From Engraulis encrasicolus (lineage: Eukaryota; Chordata; Actinopteri; Clupeiformes; Engraulidae), in NCBI RefSeq assembly GCF_034702125.1, contig NC_085868.1, positions 45,810,328-45,874,327 on the forward strand: 64,000 bases of DNA, read 5' to 3'. Made by a program: the position numbers and the translations under genes. The first letter of the stretch is position 1. The number at the start of each line of letters is the position of its first letter. The notes under the pieces are model-generated. The model saw only the letters and a list, made by a program, of their open reading frames with translations, was not told the origin of the DNA and searched no databases. Below are positions 36,598 to 48,969 of this stretch, piece by piece.

Positions 36598-36801
36598 TTT
36601 AGCATGACACCCGCATACGTCATATAAGCTTTCTATGCATTGCGAAGCTAACCCGGCTAACCCAGAATGCATTGCTGTCCGTATTGAAATGAGAAATGAG
36701 ACATGGCCAATAGGTACCAAATTAGATGTCGAAGATGTTATGGAGAAACAGCAGTCATGGAAAAGAACGAGTTTCAAATCAGCTGTGGCTCACCGTGTAA
36801 C

Positions 36802-36974
36802 CAGGGCTGGACTGGCCGCCTGGCATAGCGGGCTTTTCGCGGTGGGCTCCGCACCCTTTTTTTTTTTTTACATTTCTGAAAATAGGGGCCATCAAGGGTG
36901 GCAGTTCTGCACCGCTGATTATAAGAGGCCCCTTTAAGCCAAAAGTGCCCAGGCCCTATTTCTCCAGTCCAGCC
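36802..36974. mobile_element. Short MITE-like element
   Basis: Begins CAGGGCTGGACTGG and ends CCAGTCCAGCC. A clear target duplication was not found, so the class is uncertain. Confidence 0.5.
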
Positions 36975-37203
36975 ATGCGCATAACACGCAACGTTTTTTT
37001 TTTGAGGATAGCAACATTATGGAAGAAAGCAATGTTTTGATCACAGATCTTTAATGCACTTTGCCTGAAGAAGATCTACGATCAAAATGTTTTTTTTTTT
37101 CTCAAGCAGTGTTCAAATCCTTAACCCCTTTTCTCCTCCAGCACTTTTTTGATTTAGCACCTGCTGATGTTTCTTATCTTATGTGCACCCTGGCTCCAAG
37201 ACT

Positions 37204-37340
37204 GGGGGCAGCCATGGCTCAGTGGTTAGAGCACTGGGTTGGCAAATCAAGGGCTCTCGATTCAAGGCTCGACCGGATCACGGCAGAAGTGCCCTTGAGC
37301 AAGGCAACCCTTCAATCCAACTTGTTGATCATGTAATAAG
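37204..37340 (+). mobile_element. tRNA-derived SINE
   Basis: A-box-like TGGCTCAGTGGTTAGAGC and a B-box region GATTCAAGGCTC are followed by the same CCCTTGAGCAAGGCAACC tail as in the copies at 12020-12246 and 52692-52890. Confidence 0.75.
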
Positions 37341-37461
37341 ATATTTTGTATCCGTTTCAGGCTCTTCAGAAATCCGGTTCTGCACCACCCAAATTGCATA
37401 GGCTAATCCTGTGTCAACGACATGGTTGAATAGAACATTTAAGATGCTTGATTGAACTTAA

Positions 37462-37799
37462 AGGTACACTGTGCAAGAAATGGTCAAAAAAGGTACTGAA
37501 ACTGCTCATTGAAACTGGGCTGCCCTATTGCCAAATTGTATCTTAACATGAAAGTTTACTAAGTAATAAACTAATATTTTCTAGTATGGTCCAAGTACAG
37601 TCATTTTTGCATCTAAAAATGTTGATGCTCAAAATGGTGGACCATGGAGAAGATCCCCATTTTCATACATGAAAAGTGCAATTTTCCCAGTCATAACGAA
37701 TACTTAGAATTTGATGGTGGTGGTAAGTATTCATGAAAAATGTAACATTAGAGAATGGGTTCAGGAAATAAACAACTAAAAATCTTACACAGTGTACCT
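37462..37799. mobile_element. TTAA MITE, AGGTACACTGTG family
   Basis: The 338-bp element has inverted termini AGGTACACTGTG and CACAGTGTACCT and TTAA on both sides (37458-37461 and 37800-37803). Other members are at 62960-63303 and, decayed, at 40097-40448 and 45455-45860. No coding capacity. TTAA targeting fits piggyBac or Kolobok mobilisation. Confidence 0.88.
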
Positions 37800-38034
37800 T
37801 TAAGGAATACCGTCCTGCACACATGCAGTGGAAACCACATGTTTTTATACTAGGCACAAAGTAGCCAGTGTCCATGTTAAAATCCAGCTTCCCAATGTTG
37901 CCCACCTTCATGCAGACTGACTCACCTGGTGACACCTGTCTGTCACCATATAAAATATCCAGAAAAAAGGAAAAAAAAAACGGAAGCCTGGATCCAGATC
38001 TTTTGACACAGGTGCTCTAACAGTGAGTGGATAA

Positions 38035-38808
38035 AGTTGACATCAAAAAAATGAAGAGCAGGAAACTGTGGCACTCCGTTTTCTTATTTTTCAATAGTTC
38101 AAAGGCAAATAGACTGCCCGACGCGTTTCGACCACAAGGTCTTTGTCAGGGTGCAGTCACTCAATCACAAGGCACAATATATTACAGCTCCCTTAGAGCA
38201 GTGGTTCTTGAGGCTGTACCTCATAACATAAGAGGAGGTGACAGAGAGAAAAAACTTCTACAAAGAGAAACATTTTGGATTGTTACTTTACAGGCTACCA
38301 AACCGCCAGGACTCAATGACGAAGTGGACTTTTTACCATTCTTGTGACAAAAAGAAAACAACAAACTAACAACTCCTTGGCAGACCTGTGTCTTTTATTG
38401 TGATTGTGTCTTATGTCAGTGTGTGAATATCAGCTTCTACATAATGGACCCACAAAAAAGTTTCATGATTTGTGTATATAATATTACTCTAATATTACTC
38501 TGATACTTAACTGAACAGTATTTTCAAGCAGCAGTCAAGACTGGTGTTTTGTGTAACTTGAATGTTGTTCATGCCTTGTGTGATCAAGTTTCATACCTGT
38601 CTGCTAATTTTGGTTAAGGGGATGGGCTACACCCACCACCAATGACTAACGGACAGCTGTAATATATTGTGCCTTGTGATTGAGTGACTGCACCCTGACA
38701 AAGACCTTGTGGTCGAAACGCGTCAGGCCATCTATTTGCCTTTGCACTATTAAAAAATAAGGAAACGGAGTGCCCCAGTTTCCTGCTCTTCATTTTTTTG
38801 ATGTCAAC
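38035..38808. mobile_element. Element with about 150-bp inverted arms and ACGCGT core
   Basis: The arm from GTTGACATCAAAAAAATGAA (38036) pairs with TTCATTTTTTTGATGTCAAC (ending 38808) over roughly 150 bp, including a GACGCGTTTCGACCACAAGG motif. The wider insertion (about 37961-38808) interrupts a block that is continuous at 55930-55985. ACCATATAARATAT appears on both sides, like a 14-bp target duplication. Confidence 0.7.
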
Positions 38809-38987
38809 CATATAAGATATATTTGGTTATCCCGGCAATTCTATATCACTTAAAACAAGAAGGGTCTCTTTGTATTCAGTGTGTGATTACTTCTGACTTC
38901 GACTGTACGCACATACACAGGCGCTCACGTGCACACACCCACACACACCGACACCCACACACACCCACACACAACGGCACGCGATCG

Positions 38988-39199
<212 letters not shown>

Positions 39200-39351
39200 C
39201 TCTTTCTCTGTATGTTCAACAGACGTTCACACCCTTTTACCTGCGGTTCACACAGTGTCACAGCACTATTATCAGATAAGAGATCCCTATATATTTGGTT
39301 TAGGTAAGAGAGAATATTGAGTTTGGAGGTAGAGAAAGCCCAAGTTACAAC

Positions 39352-42300
39352 ATGGAATTATCGAGGGTGTTTGTTGTTTTGCTTCTTAGTGGATTAGGGT
39401 GTTTGGCACGGTAAGACCACCATTTATTATTTACCGTTATATGTTGTGGAGCTGTAGCCCCTTAATGCACGCCCTGTACCTCCTGTGGCACGCTGTAATA
39501 GACATTGAAAGTTAACTACTATAGTACTACACTACTATGTCAGCGCACAGGGACTTTAGTGATACATTACGACTTGGTCATTGCCATTATGGTAACAGCT
39601 AATTTATAAAGCCGTGTCTTAAGGGGATAAATATATCTGATAAGTTTTCTATTTTTTAATTAAATTTTCTAAATAAAATTTAAACCTGCTTAGTAGTAAT
39701 ATAACATTTAAGCAATTTAATTGTATTGGTTGTATAAGTTATTGGTTTGCTAGGGGTTTTTTTAAGGAAAATTTGGGAATTTGCTTGGAAAATGAATTGA
39801 AACGTTCGAATACATTGTTTTCGTCACAATAATGTGATTTTTATTTGGACTTACTTGGATAATGAAAAGTTATTGTGTTTTCTCTCACTCATCTATTTAT
39901 CTAATTTTCTGTTCCTCATTGTTTTGTTTGTCATAGAGTTGGAGAGGGTACTGTGCAGAGGAATTATAACTACTATGTTTACCATACTTTAACAGAGGTG
40001 AGATGTTCTTCTTTCAGCAAAACACACATCTACTACTGTCTATCAATTGCAGTAATAAATAATCAATTTCATTGGCAAGACTTTTCAAAGTTAAAGATGT
40101 ACAGTGTAATATGTGTTTTTCTGTTAATCTGTGTTTATTTCCAGAATTCATGCTGCCCATTCACAAACGCAACTTTTTTTCATGAATATTTACCACCACC
40201 ATTTAATTCCAAGCATTCATTATGACTGGGAAAATTGCACTTTTCATTTCATACGTGAAAAGGGGGATCTTCTCGATTGTCCGCCATTTTAAATTTCCAG
40301 ACATTTTTAGCGGCAAAATGTACTGTACTTTGATCATACTAGCAAATATTAGTGAATTATTTTGTAAATATCTATGAAAAGATCACATGTCGCAGTACAG
40401 AAGTACGTTTCAATGAGCAGCATAGTTGCATCGTACACAGTGCACCTTAAAGGTGTATCAGTTCAAAGGGGTATTTCATGATGTGTATAAAGCAATGGTT
40501 AGATTTGCCTCTTTTACCCATGCTGAGAATATCATTCATAAAACACATCATACTTTTGTCCACAAAGATCTGAAAGTCACAGAGTGGATATTGGTGTTAA
40601 GTGGTAACCCAGACACAAAAAGGCTGAAACATTGCAGGGAACGTTTGTTTGTACCTCAAGTCAAAAGTCAAGTCAAAGTTTATTTATAGAGCACTTAAAA
40701 ATACAACAAGATAGCTGACCGAAGTGCTGGACAGGCAGATAAAAGGACTTGAGGACTCCTTAAGACACACAAAGACAGCAAATAAACATAGAAACAAATA
40801 AACATAAAATAAACATAGAAACAGAGTAATCTTTGAATGTAAAAAAATGAAGCACTTAAAAACAATATAACAACCAATAGAAAATGCATATACACAATAT
40901 AAGTGTCTGAAAAAAATAAAAAGAGGCTAATTAAGGTGCAAATAAATATGCTAAGACTACAGAGGGCTCACGTAACAAATTAAAAGAAGGGCAAACAATA
41001 AGTAAAAATCAATAGATAAGAAAAACTAGGAAGTTATAAAGAGTTGAAAGCTAAGGCATAAAAATGTGTCTTAAGATGTTTTTTAAAAACCGATAGGGAT
41101 GGGGCCAAACATATGTGGGGTGGGAGCTCGTTCCAGAGTTTTGGGCCTATGACTGCGAAGGTTCTGTCTCCTCTACTTTTCAGTCTGGAGGGGGGCACAA
41201 CTAGAAGGCCTTGGTCAACTGACCTGAGGCCCATGGGGGGGGGGGGTGTGCATTTTTAAAAGATCAGACAGGGAAGAGGGTGCCAAGCCATGAAGGGATT
41301 TAAAAACAATCTTAAAATGTAATCTAAAACGTATGGGGAGCCAGTGAAGAGCTGCAAGCACAGGTGTTATGTGTTCCCGCCTTCGTGTTTTCGTGAGAAG
41401 GCGGGTAGCAGCATTCTGGACTAATTGCAGGCGTGAGATGGATGAAGAACTTATGCCAGCATATAGAGCATTGCAATAGTCCAGGCGGGAGGAAATATAA
41501 GCATAGCTTTTAAAAGATAAAAAGAGGTTTAGTCTTGGATAAAACCCTTAAATGATAAAAACTAGATTTCACAACCAAATTAATTTGCTTGTTCATGTTA
41601 AAAAATGAATCTAACTATCACACCAAGGTTTTTGGCTGTGTCTTTCACATTGGGTTTGAGTGGACCTAGGTATTTGAGGGGGAGAGCGCTGGTGCTGGGC
41701 CGAAATACTAAGACCTCCGTTTTACCTTCATTGAAACTAAGAAAGTTTAGGGCCATCCATGCCTTTATGTCCTCGAGGCAGTTTAAAAGCTGTTTAAAAG
41801 CAATAGGGTCATCACCTGAAAGAAGAAAGTCATGCGTTATCACCTTACTGATAACGACTACTGTACACACTCTCACATACAAAGACACACAGGTAACACT
41901 TTATAATAATGTAAGCTTATAAAGGATTCATAACACTTAGTAAATAATGAACAAATTATGAAAAAAAGAACAAATGTTTGTAAATGACTTGGAAATGTTA
42001 TGTTAATATTTTATATTCAAACATTTATAAGTTTTTTATAAATGAATACAAATAAAAATGTTAAAAAGTTTGTAAAATCTTAAATATATTATTTATAGAT
42101 ATGTTATAAAGGATAAATACAATGTAGTTAATAATAAAACCATTTGTTAATGTTTTGTTCACCATTAGTTAATTACTGTCTTTATAAGCAGACATTATTA
42201 TAAAGTGTTACAGACAAACATACACAGACTGTACACAGACGCTTCCACAAGTGCACAGGGACATTAATAGCCTTCACCGAACCTAGGACAAAGAGACACG

Positions 42301-44267
42301 CTCTCGCACAAAGTGTATGAATAGGCCTCAGGCCCCTCACCCTTGGGTAAAGGTCAGGGTGACCTGCTGCAGTAGTGGCACAAGCATTTGCCGGCCTAGG
42401 GTGCGTGAGAACAAACACTTACACATACACATACACTCACTCCCCCTAAGTGATACACCATGGTGAAACTATGTTAATTGGGACATATCAAAGGAATAAG
42501 GAGAGGGGAGTGTAAGATGCTTCTTAAAGTTCAAAGTTCAAAGTTCAAAGTACTTTATTTGCCATTTGTGCATAAACTAGTAGTCCAAGCACATAGGAAC
42601 TCTTGTGCAGGCCCTCTGAGTCAATAAATAGAATTAAATAGAAAAATAGGAAGACAAAATACATTAAAAACTGATAGAAATCAAAGAGATCAAAAGAATA
42701 ATAAAAAAGGTGGATCAAATGTTCTTTTTTGCCATCAGCCTCACTGTTGCTGAGAAGAAACTGTTGAAAAACCTTGCTTTTCTGGTAGGAATGCTGTCCG
42801 CTCTACTGTGTCTCAGTTTGTATGTGCAATTCTTGTGTTTGAGCAGAGAGTTAGCTGTATGGAGTGGGTCTTTAATGATTCTCTCTGCTCTCCTATGGCT
42901 GCGCTGTACATAAATGGAGTCCATGGAGGGAAGTGATACACCTTTATGAAAACTATGGTAGCAAATTCATTGGGAAACATCAAAAGGAATACGCGTAAGA
43001 TGCTTGGCTTTTGTGAGATGTTTGTGTTCCACCTGAGCTTGGGTCATACATACCAGAACCAAGAGGCCCATGATTGACAAGACAATGGCCAATCAATATT
43101 CACGAGGAGAATAATATTAATTAGGACTTGGCTCTTCCCCAGTGAGGAAGGACCAAGAACCTAATTGGTTGAGGGGAGGGAGCCTGGGTAGAGAGTAGGC
43201 TTGTGATTGGTTGTGCCCCGGAGGGAAGTTGCATGCACCAATCCGAAATTAAGCTTTGCATCTGCATCTGGGACCTCCTTTGAGACGCACGAACAACGCT
43301 CAGGGCTGATCAGTTTCTTTATGTTGCTGTCTGGCTGCTTACAGCGAGTTACTCTGACTCTGGTTCTGGTTGTAGGCCTGTTGCTCAAGACTTCGCTTTC
43401 AGTTAAGACTTAGCACAATAGTGTTGACCTGTAACCTCTGAACCAAGTCAGATGAATAAGGTTTTCATCAACAACAACGCCACCTTTAGTGCTGCCTTAT
43501 TGCAATTCAACTCTAAACTTGAATGTCCCCTGGGAGAAGAAGAGGTGCTGACCACCAAAATAACCACGTCAATAGCCAGACAGCACCCTCCTAGAAACGC
43601 AACACCTTCAGCGTTGCTACTAGTCAGGTCAAGAGCAATGCAAGTACTTTCTGAGCTCTGAAGAATACGGGAACTCCACCCACTTTGTCAGTAAGCAATC
43701 AACTTTGAGCAGCTCCAGCAGCCCTAGAGTCATGTTCAAGGCAGTGACATGGTTTAAGTAGAGACGTTCTATTGGGACTAAGAACATGTTTGGTTTAAAC
43801 TTTGGCACAGCCTTTTCTGGCCTCGACCAGTAGCAAAACAAGGGACGTGGATCAACCATGCCGTTTAAGAAACGTTAATTGTTATACTCTATGTCAGACC
43901 AAGTCTCCAAGACATTTGAAAGTCGATGATAATCAGGCAAGGTATTGGTGAAATAGGTATTTAAGAGTAAAATTCCAAACGTATTCTTTTGATGTGTAAC
44001 TCGCAACAAATTACTCACATCGAGTATTTGTCCCTACAGATCTTGCAATGGATGGAGCAGATGGAAAGAGACAATCCTGGAGTGGTCTCCATCATTCCCT
44101 ATGGGGAGACGTATGAGAAACGGTCCATTAAACTGCTGAAGGTACGTAAATTATTGGTCATCAGTCTTAGGCTGGCCTCAGAGGACATCTGGAACAATCA
44201 GAGAATCAACCTACTGTAGATGCACTTGATGTGTGTTTCTTGTTTTGTGTCTCAAAACTCTGTGGGC

Positions 44268-44348
<81 letters not shown>

Positions 44349-46147
44349 GGGTCATTGCAATATCGGGGGCAGGCCTATATTTTGTCTGTCATTACCAGCC
44401 ATGTTTGCTAGGCTAGTCTTCCATAGCTTGAAGAAATAGACTAATGTAAGCCATTCTGAGAAATATTGTATTTTCTTATTCCATTAACATTTTATTTAAT
44501 AAGCCTAATTACATTATTATTCTAATCTTCCCCCAAAATACACCCTCAAACTTGTACTTATTGCATGAATTTGTCCGTTTACACATTTACAAAACACACA
44601 AAAACACATAGGCCTTCAGAACCTGCATCAAAAGTTCATTGTGAAAATGATGTGTAAATAACCTGTGAATCCGACATACGTGCAATGACATTTTATTTTG
44701 TAGATTGGGCTGGCTTCCACTGAGAATAAGAAGGCTATCTGGATGGACTGTGGTATCCATTCTAGAGAATGGATCGCACCTGCGTTCTGTCAGTACTTTG
44801 TCAAACAGGTATTAAGAGAAATATGAATAATAAAATACTATGATACACTTAAATAATAATATAAAATGCTTATTATAAGTCAGTTTGCGCAAGGAATGTG
44901 CATCAACACTCTTTCTGTGCTTTGAAATAGATTCTGGATAACTACAAGACGGATGAGAAAATAAATCTAATGCTCAAAAACTTGGACTTCTACGTCACTC
45001 CTGTGTTGAATATGGATGGTTACGAGTACACATGGCAGGGCGAGTCTGTAAGCGCAATTTGTTTATCCGCATCGAGAGTCCTACTAATGAACTTCAGCTT
45101 AATCTTATCTTAATCTTATTAAATACTAATAATGGTGGTATATCAACCAGTAATACTTTTAAAAATAGTTGATGATATGCATTCAGGGTCATCATCGATT
45201 CATAATAATATATTTTATGGCGCCACTTGCAAAGGCAAAGGTGCATAATGAGACAGCTTGTGCAACCCGTAATCTTTATTGTCTCACAAACAACCATTAC
45301 CAATCTGACCAATCAGACACGGCTGTGGAGGAAATCCAGATCGCCTGGCAACTGTGCAGGCTCTACCTGCATGGGCACGGACCTGAACCGCAACTTTAAT
45401 GCCACATGGGGTGGTAAGCCCTTTTTCTTTTTTTTCTAAATTGTTTTAAAAAAAAAATAATAGTTTATTTCCTGAATTCATGCTGCCTTTTCAGGGGTGC
45501 ATTTCTGGAAAGCGTAGTTGTTAGCAGTTAGCAACATCGCTAGTTGCCAATGGGGAATTCCATTGCAACCAACAAAGTAGCTAACATAATTAGCAACTAC
45601 GCTTTCCAGAAATGCACCCCAGAATTGTTAGCTTTTCCACAAATATTTACCACCACCATCAAATTCTAAGTATTCGTATGACTGGAAAATGTGTACTTTT
45701 CATAGGCTACATGAAAAGGTGGATCTTCTACATGGTCCGCCATTTTAAATTTCCAGAAATAGACATTATTAGCGGCAAAACATACTATAGTTATATCATA
45801 GTGATACAAAATAGAGGTAGTACTGTAGGTGGAGTTGTTTCCTCTATTTGTTATTTAGTGCAGCGTACAAGTCATAAAAGTAAAGGAGCAACTGCTAGTA
45901 TAAGAAGTATGCTAGCACCACTGACCTTTTGGGTCTTACCTTCCAGCGATTGGAGTATCAAGGAATTGTTGTTCCGAAGTGTACAACGGCGCCGAAGTGT
46001 TGTCAGAGATTGAAGCACGGGCGGTCACGAACTTTGTGAGCGCCAAAAGCAAAGACATCCTCTGCTTCCTCACCATCCACTCCTATGGACAGCTCATTCT
46101 GGTGCCTTACGGAAACCCAGAGCTCACTGCAGACAATTACGAGGAAC

Positions 46148-46182
<35 letters not shown>

Positions 46183-46550
46183 GAAACGAAGGGAGTAATG
46201 GACACAAAGTAACGGATGAAAACAAATGGAAATAATTCAAATACAAGAGAAAACACAGAGGAAAAATAATGTAGCCTATTAGACTGCATGCCACTGATAG
46301 AGGAAAATGGAAACAAGTGAGAATGCTATAACCTCCTTCACTTATTTTGTTATCTTTTTGCTGTCTGCTTTGGTACTGTAGATGTCAGTTGGTCGTGCAG
46401 CTGCCAAGGCTATAAAAGCAGTTCATAACATGAACTACACAGTGGGTACCTCTCCTGATGTTCTATGTGAGTATCACAAATTTCAAACTATTGTTTTTAT
46501 TATTCTAAAGAAACAATTCAATTTCCTCTGTCATACAAACTCTCGTCCCC

Positions 46551-46590
<40 letters not shown>

Positions 46591-46998
46591 TCACTGTCTC
46601 TTTCGTGCATTCTCTATGTCTCTCATTGCCTCCTATATTCTCTGTTTGTCTGTCTGTCTACTATATATGTCTCTCTCTCTTCCCATCTCATTTTCTCCCT
46701 GTCTGTCTGTCTCTCTCTTCCACCAGATCCAAACTCTGGCTCGTCCCGAGACTGGGCTCGGTATATCGGCATCCCGTTCTCCTTCACCTTCGAGCTGAGG
46801 GACGATGGAACATTCGGCTTCAAGCTGCCCGAGTGCGAGATCCAGCCCGCCTGTGAGGAGGCCTACGCCGGGGTCCACTCCATCATCTCCTACGTCCACG
46901 ACAAGAGCTATCCCCACAGCGCCGCCGCCAGCCTTATGGCCACCGTGTGGACAGTCCTGATCGCACTGTGTCTCACGGGCGGAAACGTCTTGCCGTAG
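39352..46998 (+). CDS. cpo: Carboxypeptidase O-like metallocarboxypeptidase, complete
   Basis: Exons 39352-39410, 39937-39997, 44040-44141, 44704-44808, 44931-45047, 45317-45413, 45947-46149, 46382-46466 and 46727-46998 encode 366 residues, all with GT..AG introns. Residues 1-19 are a signal peptide, and the M14 catalytic domain follows at once with no activation propeptide, as in carboxypeptidase O. Zinc ligands are H93, E96 (HSREW) and H225 (IHSYGQ). Substrate-binding residues are R95, R150, N172-R173 and Y277; the catalytic Glu is E299 (FTFELRD). R284 sits where CPA has Ile255 and CPB has Asp, predicting preference for C-terminal Asp/Glu. The hydrophobic tail (about 345-361) suggests GPI anchoring, fitting a brush-border peptidase. 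The start is the ATG opening the signal peptide. A paralogue follows in tandem at 56410. Confidence 0.93.
39458..39626. mobile_element. MITE in cpo intron 1
   Basis: The 169-bp unit begins CCCCTTAA and ends TTAAGGGG. Its interior (GACTTGGTCATTGCCATTATG) matches the sequence flanking the nested element at 49310-54444 and fragments near 1420 and 3360. Confidence 0.78.
40097..40448. mobile_element. Decayed TTAA MITE in cpo intron 2
   Basis: Reverse-orientation relative of 37462-37799. The interior TTTACCACCACCATTTAATTCC and the CGCCATTTTAAATTTCCAGA phrase (as partial words) are shared. The ends have drifted (ATGTACAGTG and CACAGTGCACC). Confidence 0.7.
40665..41890 (-). mobile_element. 5'-truncated LINE (L2/CR1/Rex1-like) in cpo intron 2
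   Basis: On the minus strand, 41888-41598 encodes reverse-transcriptase C-terminal sequence ([12 protein letters not shown], then [18 protein letters not shown]). The strand then continues through a broken frame to 41234-41034, which encodes the typical tail [15 protein letters not shown] and [11 protein letters not shown]. The frame is interrupted, so the copy is dead. Endonuclease and upstream RT motifs are missing. The 3' end lies near the TTTATTTATAGAGCAC stretch at about 40680. Confidence 0.8.
41893..42211. mobile_element. MITE with GTAACACTTTATAATAA termini
   Basis: The 319-bp AT-rich unit has 17-bp inverted termini (GTAACACTTTATAATAA and its complement). It lies in cpo intron 2 just beyond the LINE fragment. 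No coding capacity. Confidence 0.78.
42515..42930 (-). mobile_element. Probable non-LTR retrotransposon 3' fragment
   Basis: Starts with repeated AAAGTTC units and a CTTTATTTGCCATTTGTGC phrase. The rest resembles the 3' part of fish non-LTR elements read on the minus strand. No intact motif, so the family is uncertain. Confidence 0.4.
44266..44350. repeat. (CAGA)n microsatellite in cpo intron 3
   Basis: Pure CAGA tetranucleotide tract of about 85 bp. Confidence 0.97.
45455..45860. mobile_element. Decayed TTAA MITE with a nested inverted-repeat element, cpo intron 6
   Basis: Outer sequence matches 40135-40330. It is interrupted at 45494-45620 by a 127-bp element with GGGGTGCATTTCTGG termini whose arms pair over about 30 bp. 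Confidence 0.7.
46150..46178. repeat. (GA)n microsatellite at the exon 7 donor
   Basis: The GA tract begins at the splice donor itself (GTGAGAGAGAG), so repeat length changes would alter the intronic donor surroundings. Confidence 0.9.
46556..46587. repeat. (CT)n microsatellite in cpo intron 8
   Basis: CT tract, followed by CTGT-rich pyrimidine sequence up to the exon 9 acceptor. Confidence 0.92.
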
Positions 46999-48121
46999 TA
47001 GTCACACATACTATTTCTCAAAGTCAAGTGTATGAGCCTTGGTAGTGTGAATGTGAGTGTGAATGCTTGAATGTGCGGCATAGATGTAAAGTGGCCGCTC
47101 TGAGTGCTCGAAGGAGTGAAAAAGCGCTATATAAATGCAGTCCATTTACCATTAACCATTGGTAGTGTGTCAGCCATCGTACACACCAAGTGATTGGATA
47201 CTTCGCAGAGTTCACAAAAGTGTGTCCAATCACTGGGCGTGATTCATTACGAAGGCTGACACACTTCGAAGGGCGCATACTAGACATTGGGAAACGGCCA
47301 TAATTATAGGCTACTCTTAGAATCTCTGCCTTCATGGCCCATCAATGGGCCCCAGCCCACAGCTTGAGAATCACTAATCTAGCAGCATCATGCTGAATAA
47401 CATGCAGGTAGACTAGCCTGATACTGTACATAAGGTACGAATCCTAACTCACACACAATTATGACGGCTAGTGCAATTACCATAACAGCTATTTTTAAAA
47501 AAGACTTTACTGTTCTACTGCTTCTCCCATTACAGTGTCTAACACAAATGTAATCATTCACACAGTGCACTTGTCTGGCGGCAAACGCCATACTAAATCA
47601 TTTGAAAAGAATGCGCAAGGCAGCATGGGTACTCCCAGGCTAACAGTGCACTAGCTTAAAGCGAAATATGATGCACTTTACCAGATAGTAGCCATATATG
47701 GTCCCAGGCTATAGATTTGTTTGTATATATAATATAATTGCTATATTAATAACATAGGCCTATATTAATAATATATTACTACATTGTTGTGTTTTTCCAT
47801 TTTTTATTCAAGACTTCCATGTAATTAAAAGAAGATTAAACACTTACTGGAAATACTTTACAATGTTTGTTTTTTGTGAGAAGCATGTGACCACTTTTCT
47901 TAGTGTTAGTAGGTCAATGGTTCCTTGTGGATTTTTATGCATTATTATGAACTCATCTCACTTATGGTAGAGTTGTAGTGGAGCACCTGTAAGTCCTCAT
48001 AAAGCCCAATTGACAACTATAAAGTTTCACAAGACACTTCGCTATGACCATGAACCTCTGGAGCCTCAGAATGCACTGTCACTTAACATTACAGGTTTAA
48101 AATGCCTCATGATAATGCGTA
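46999..48121. other. Intergenic: 3' flank of first cpo gene
   Basis: A short hairpin element with TGTGTCAGCC termini lies at about 47164-47272. An AT-rich stretch (47700-47850) contains TAATATAT repeats. I could not pick a polyadenylation signal for cpo with confidence; no AATAAA was seen close to its stop. Confidence 0.5.
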
Positions 48122-48969
48122 CAGGGGTTGGACAAAATATCCGAGACACCTGTCATTTTAGTGTGGGAAGTTTCATGGCTCAAGGGGACCAGCCTGTTGG
48201 CCAATCTTCATTAATTGCACATTGAACCAGTAAAGTGAAGTGTGAAGGGTAAGAGCACAGTTTTGCTCAAAATTGTGCAATGCACACAACATTATGGGTG
48301 ACGTATCAGAGCAAAAAAATGAGAAATTCTTGGTGCGCGTGTAACTGTTGCATCTTTGACAGAGACAGCAAGTCTTTGTGATTGATCAAGAGCCACGGTA
48401 TCCAAGGTAATGTCTGCATACCACCAAGAAGGATGAACCACATCCAACAGGATTAACTGTGGATGCAAGAGGAAGCTGTCTGAATACTCTGAAAGGGATG
48501 TTTGGGTGCTAACCTAGCCTGATAAACCAGACTAAATGTGGATGTCTAATTTAGTCTGGCCTCGATGCATAATACATCCGAAGATTGTTGATGAGAACAA
48601 CCTTCCCTCAAAACCCTGCCCGCTTTGATTCAAAACAAATCTTTGCGTTGTAATTGGTTTGCCAGATTCATGGCATTCTGGCTTCATTTAATCATTATGC
48701 GAGGCCAGACCCACCCGTAGACAAAACATTTTGCCGTCCAGCTGGTGGCGCTGGTTCACCAGGCTAGTGCTAACCCGGAATGTAGCCAAAAAAACATAAA
48801 ACCACAGCTCCAACTCCATCAAGAGCTCCAAAGGGTCGATACAGGGTCACCCAAACATCCTTTTGAAACAGCTTCCTCTTGCAACCACAGTTAAGATTGG
48901 CCAACAGGCTGGTCCACTTCAGCCATTAAACTTCCCACACTTAAATGACAGGTGTTTGTCCAACCCCTG
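48122..48969 (+). mobile_element. Decayed Tc1/mariner element
   Basis: Termini CAGGGGTTGGACAAAATA and TTTGTCCAACCCCTG are flanked by TA. The interior keeps recognisable but broken transposase coding words, such as GCAAGTCTTTGTGATTGATC and AAGAGCCACGGTATCC (helix-turn-helix region), then a large deletion removes the catalytic part. A 253-bp MITE is nested at 48514-48766. Non-functional. Confidence 0.87.
48514..48766. mobile_element. MITE nested in Tc1 remnant, GTGCTAAC duplication
   Basis: Begins CTAGCCTGATAAACC and ends GGTTCACCAGGCTA, with GTGCTAAC on both sides (48506-48513 and 48767-48774). The 8-bp duplication indicates hAT-type mobilisation. Confidence 0.88.

Noticed and set aside
41605..41922. 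Plus-strand 105-aa ORF in cpo intron 2
   Set aside because: It is the antisense shadow of the minus-strand reverse-transcriptase fragment.
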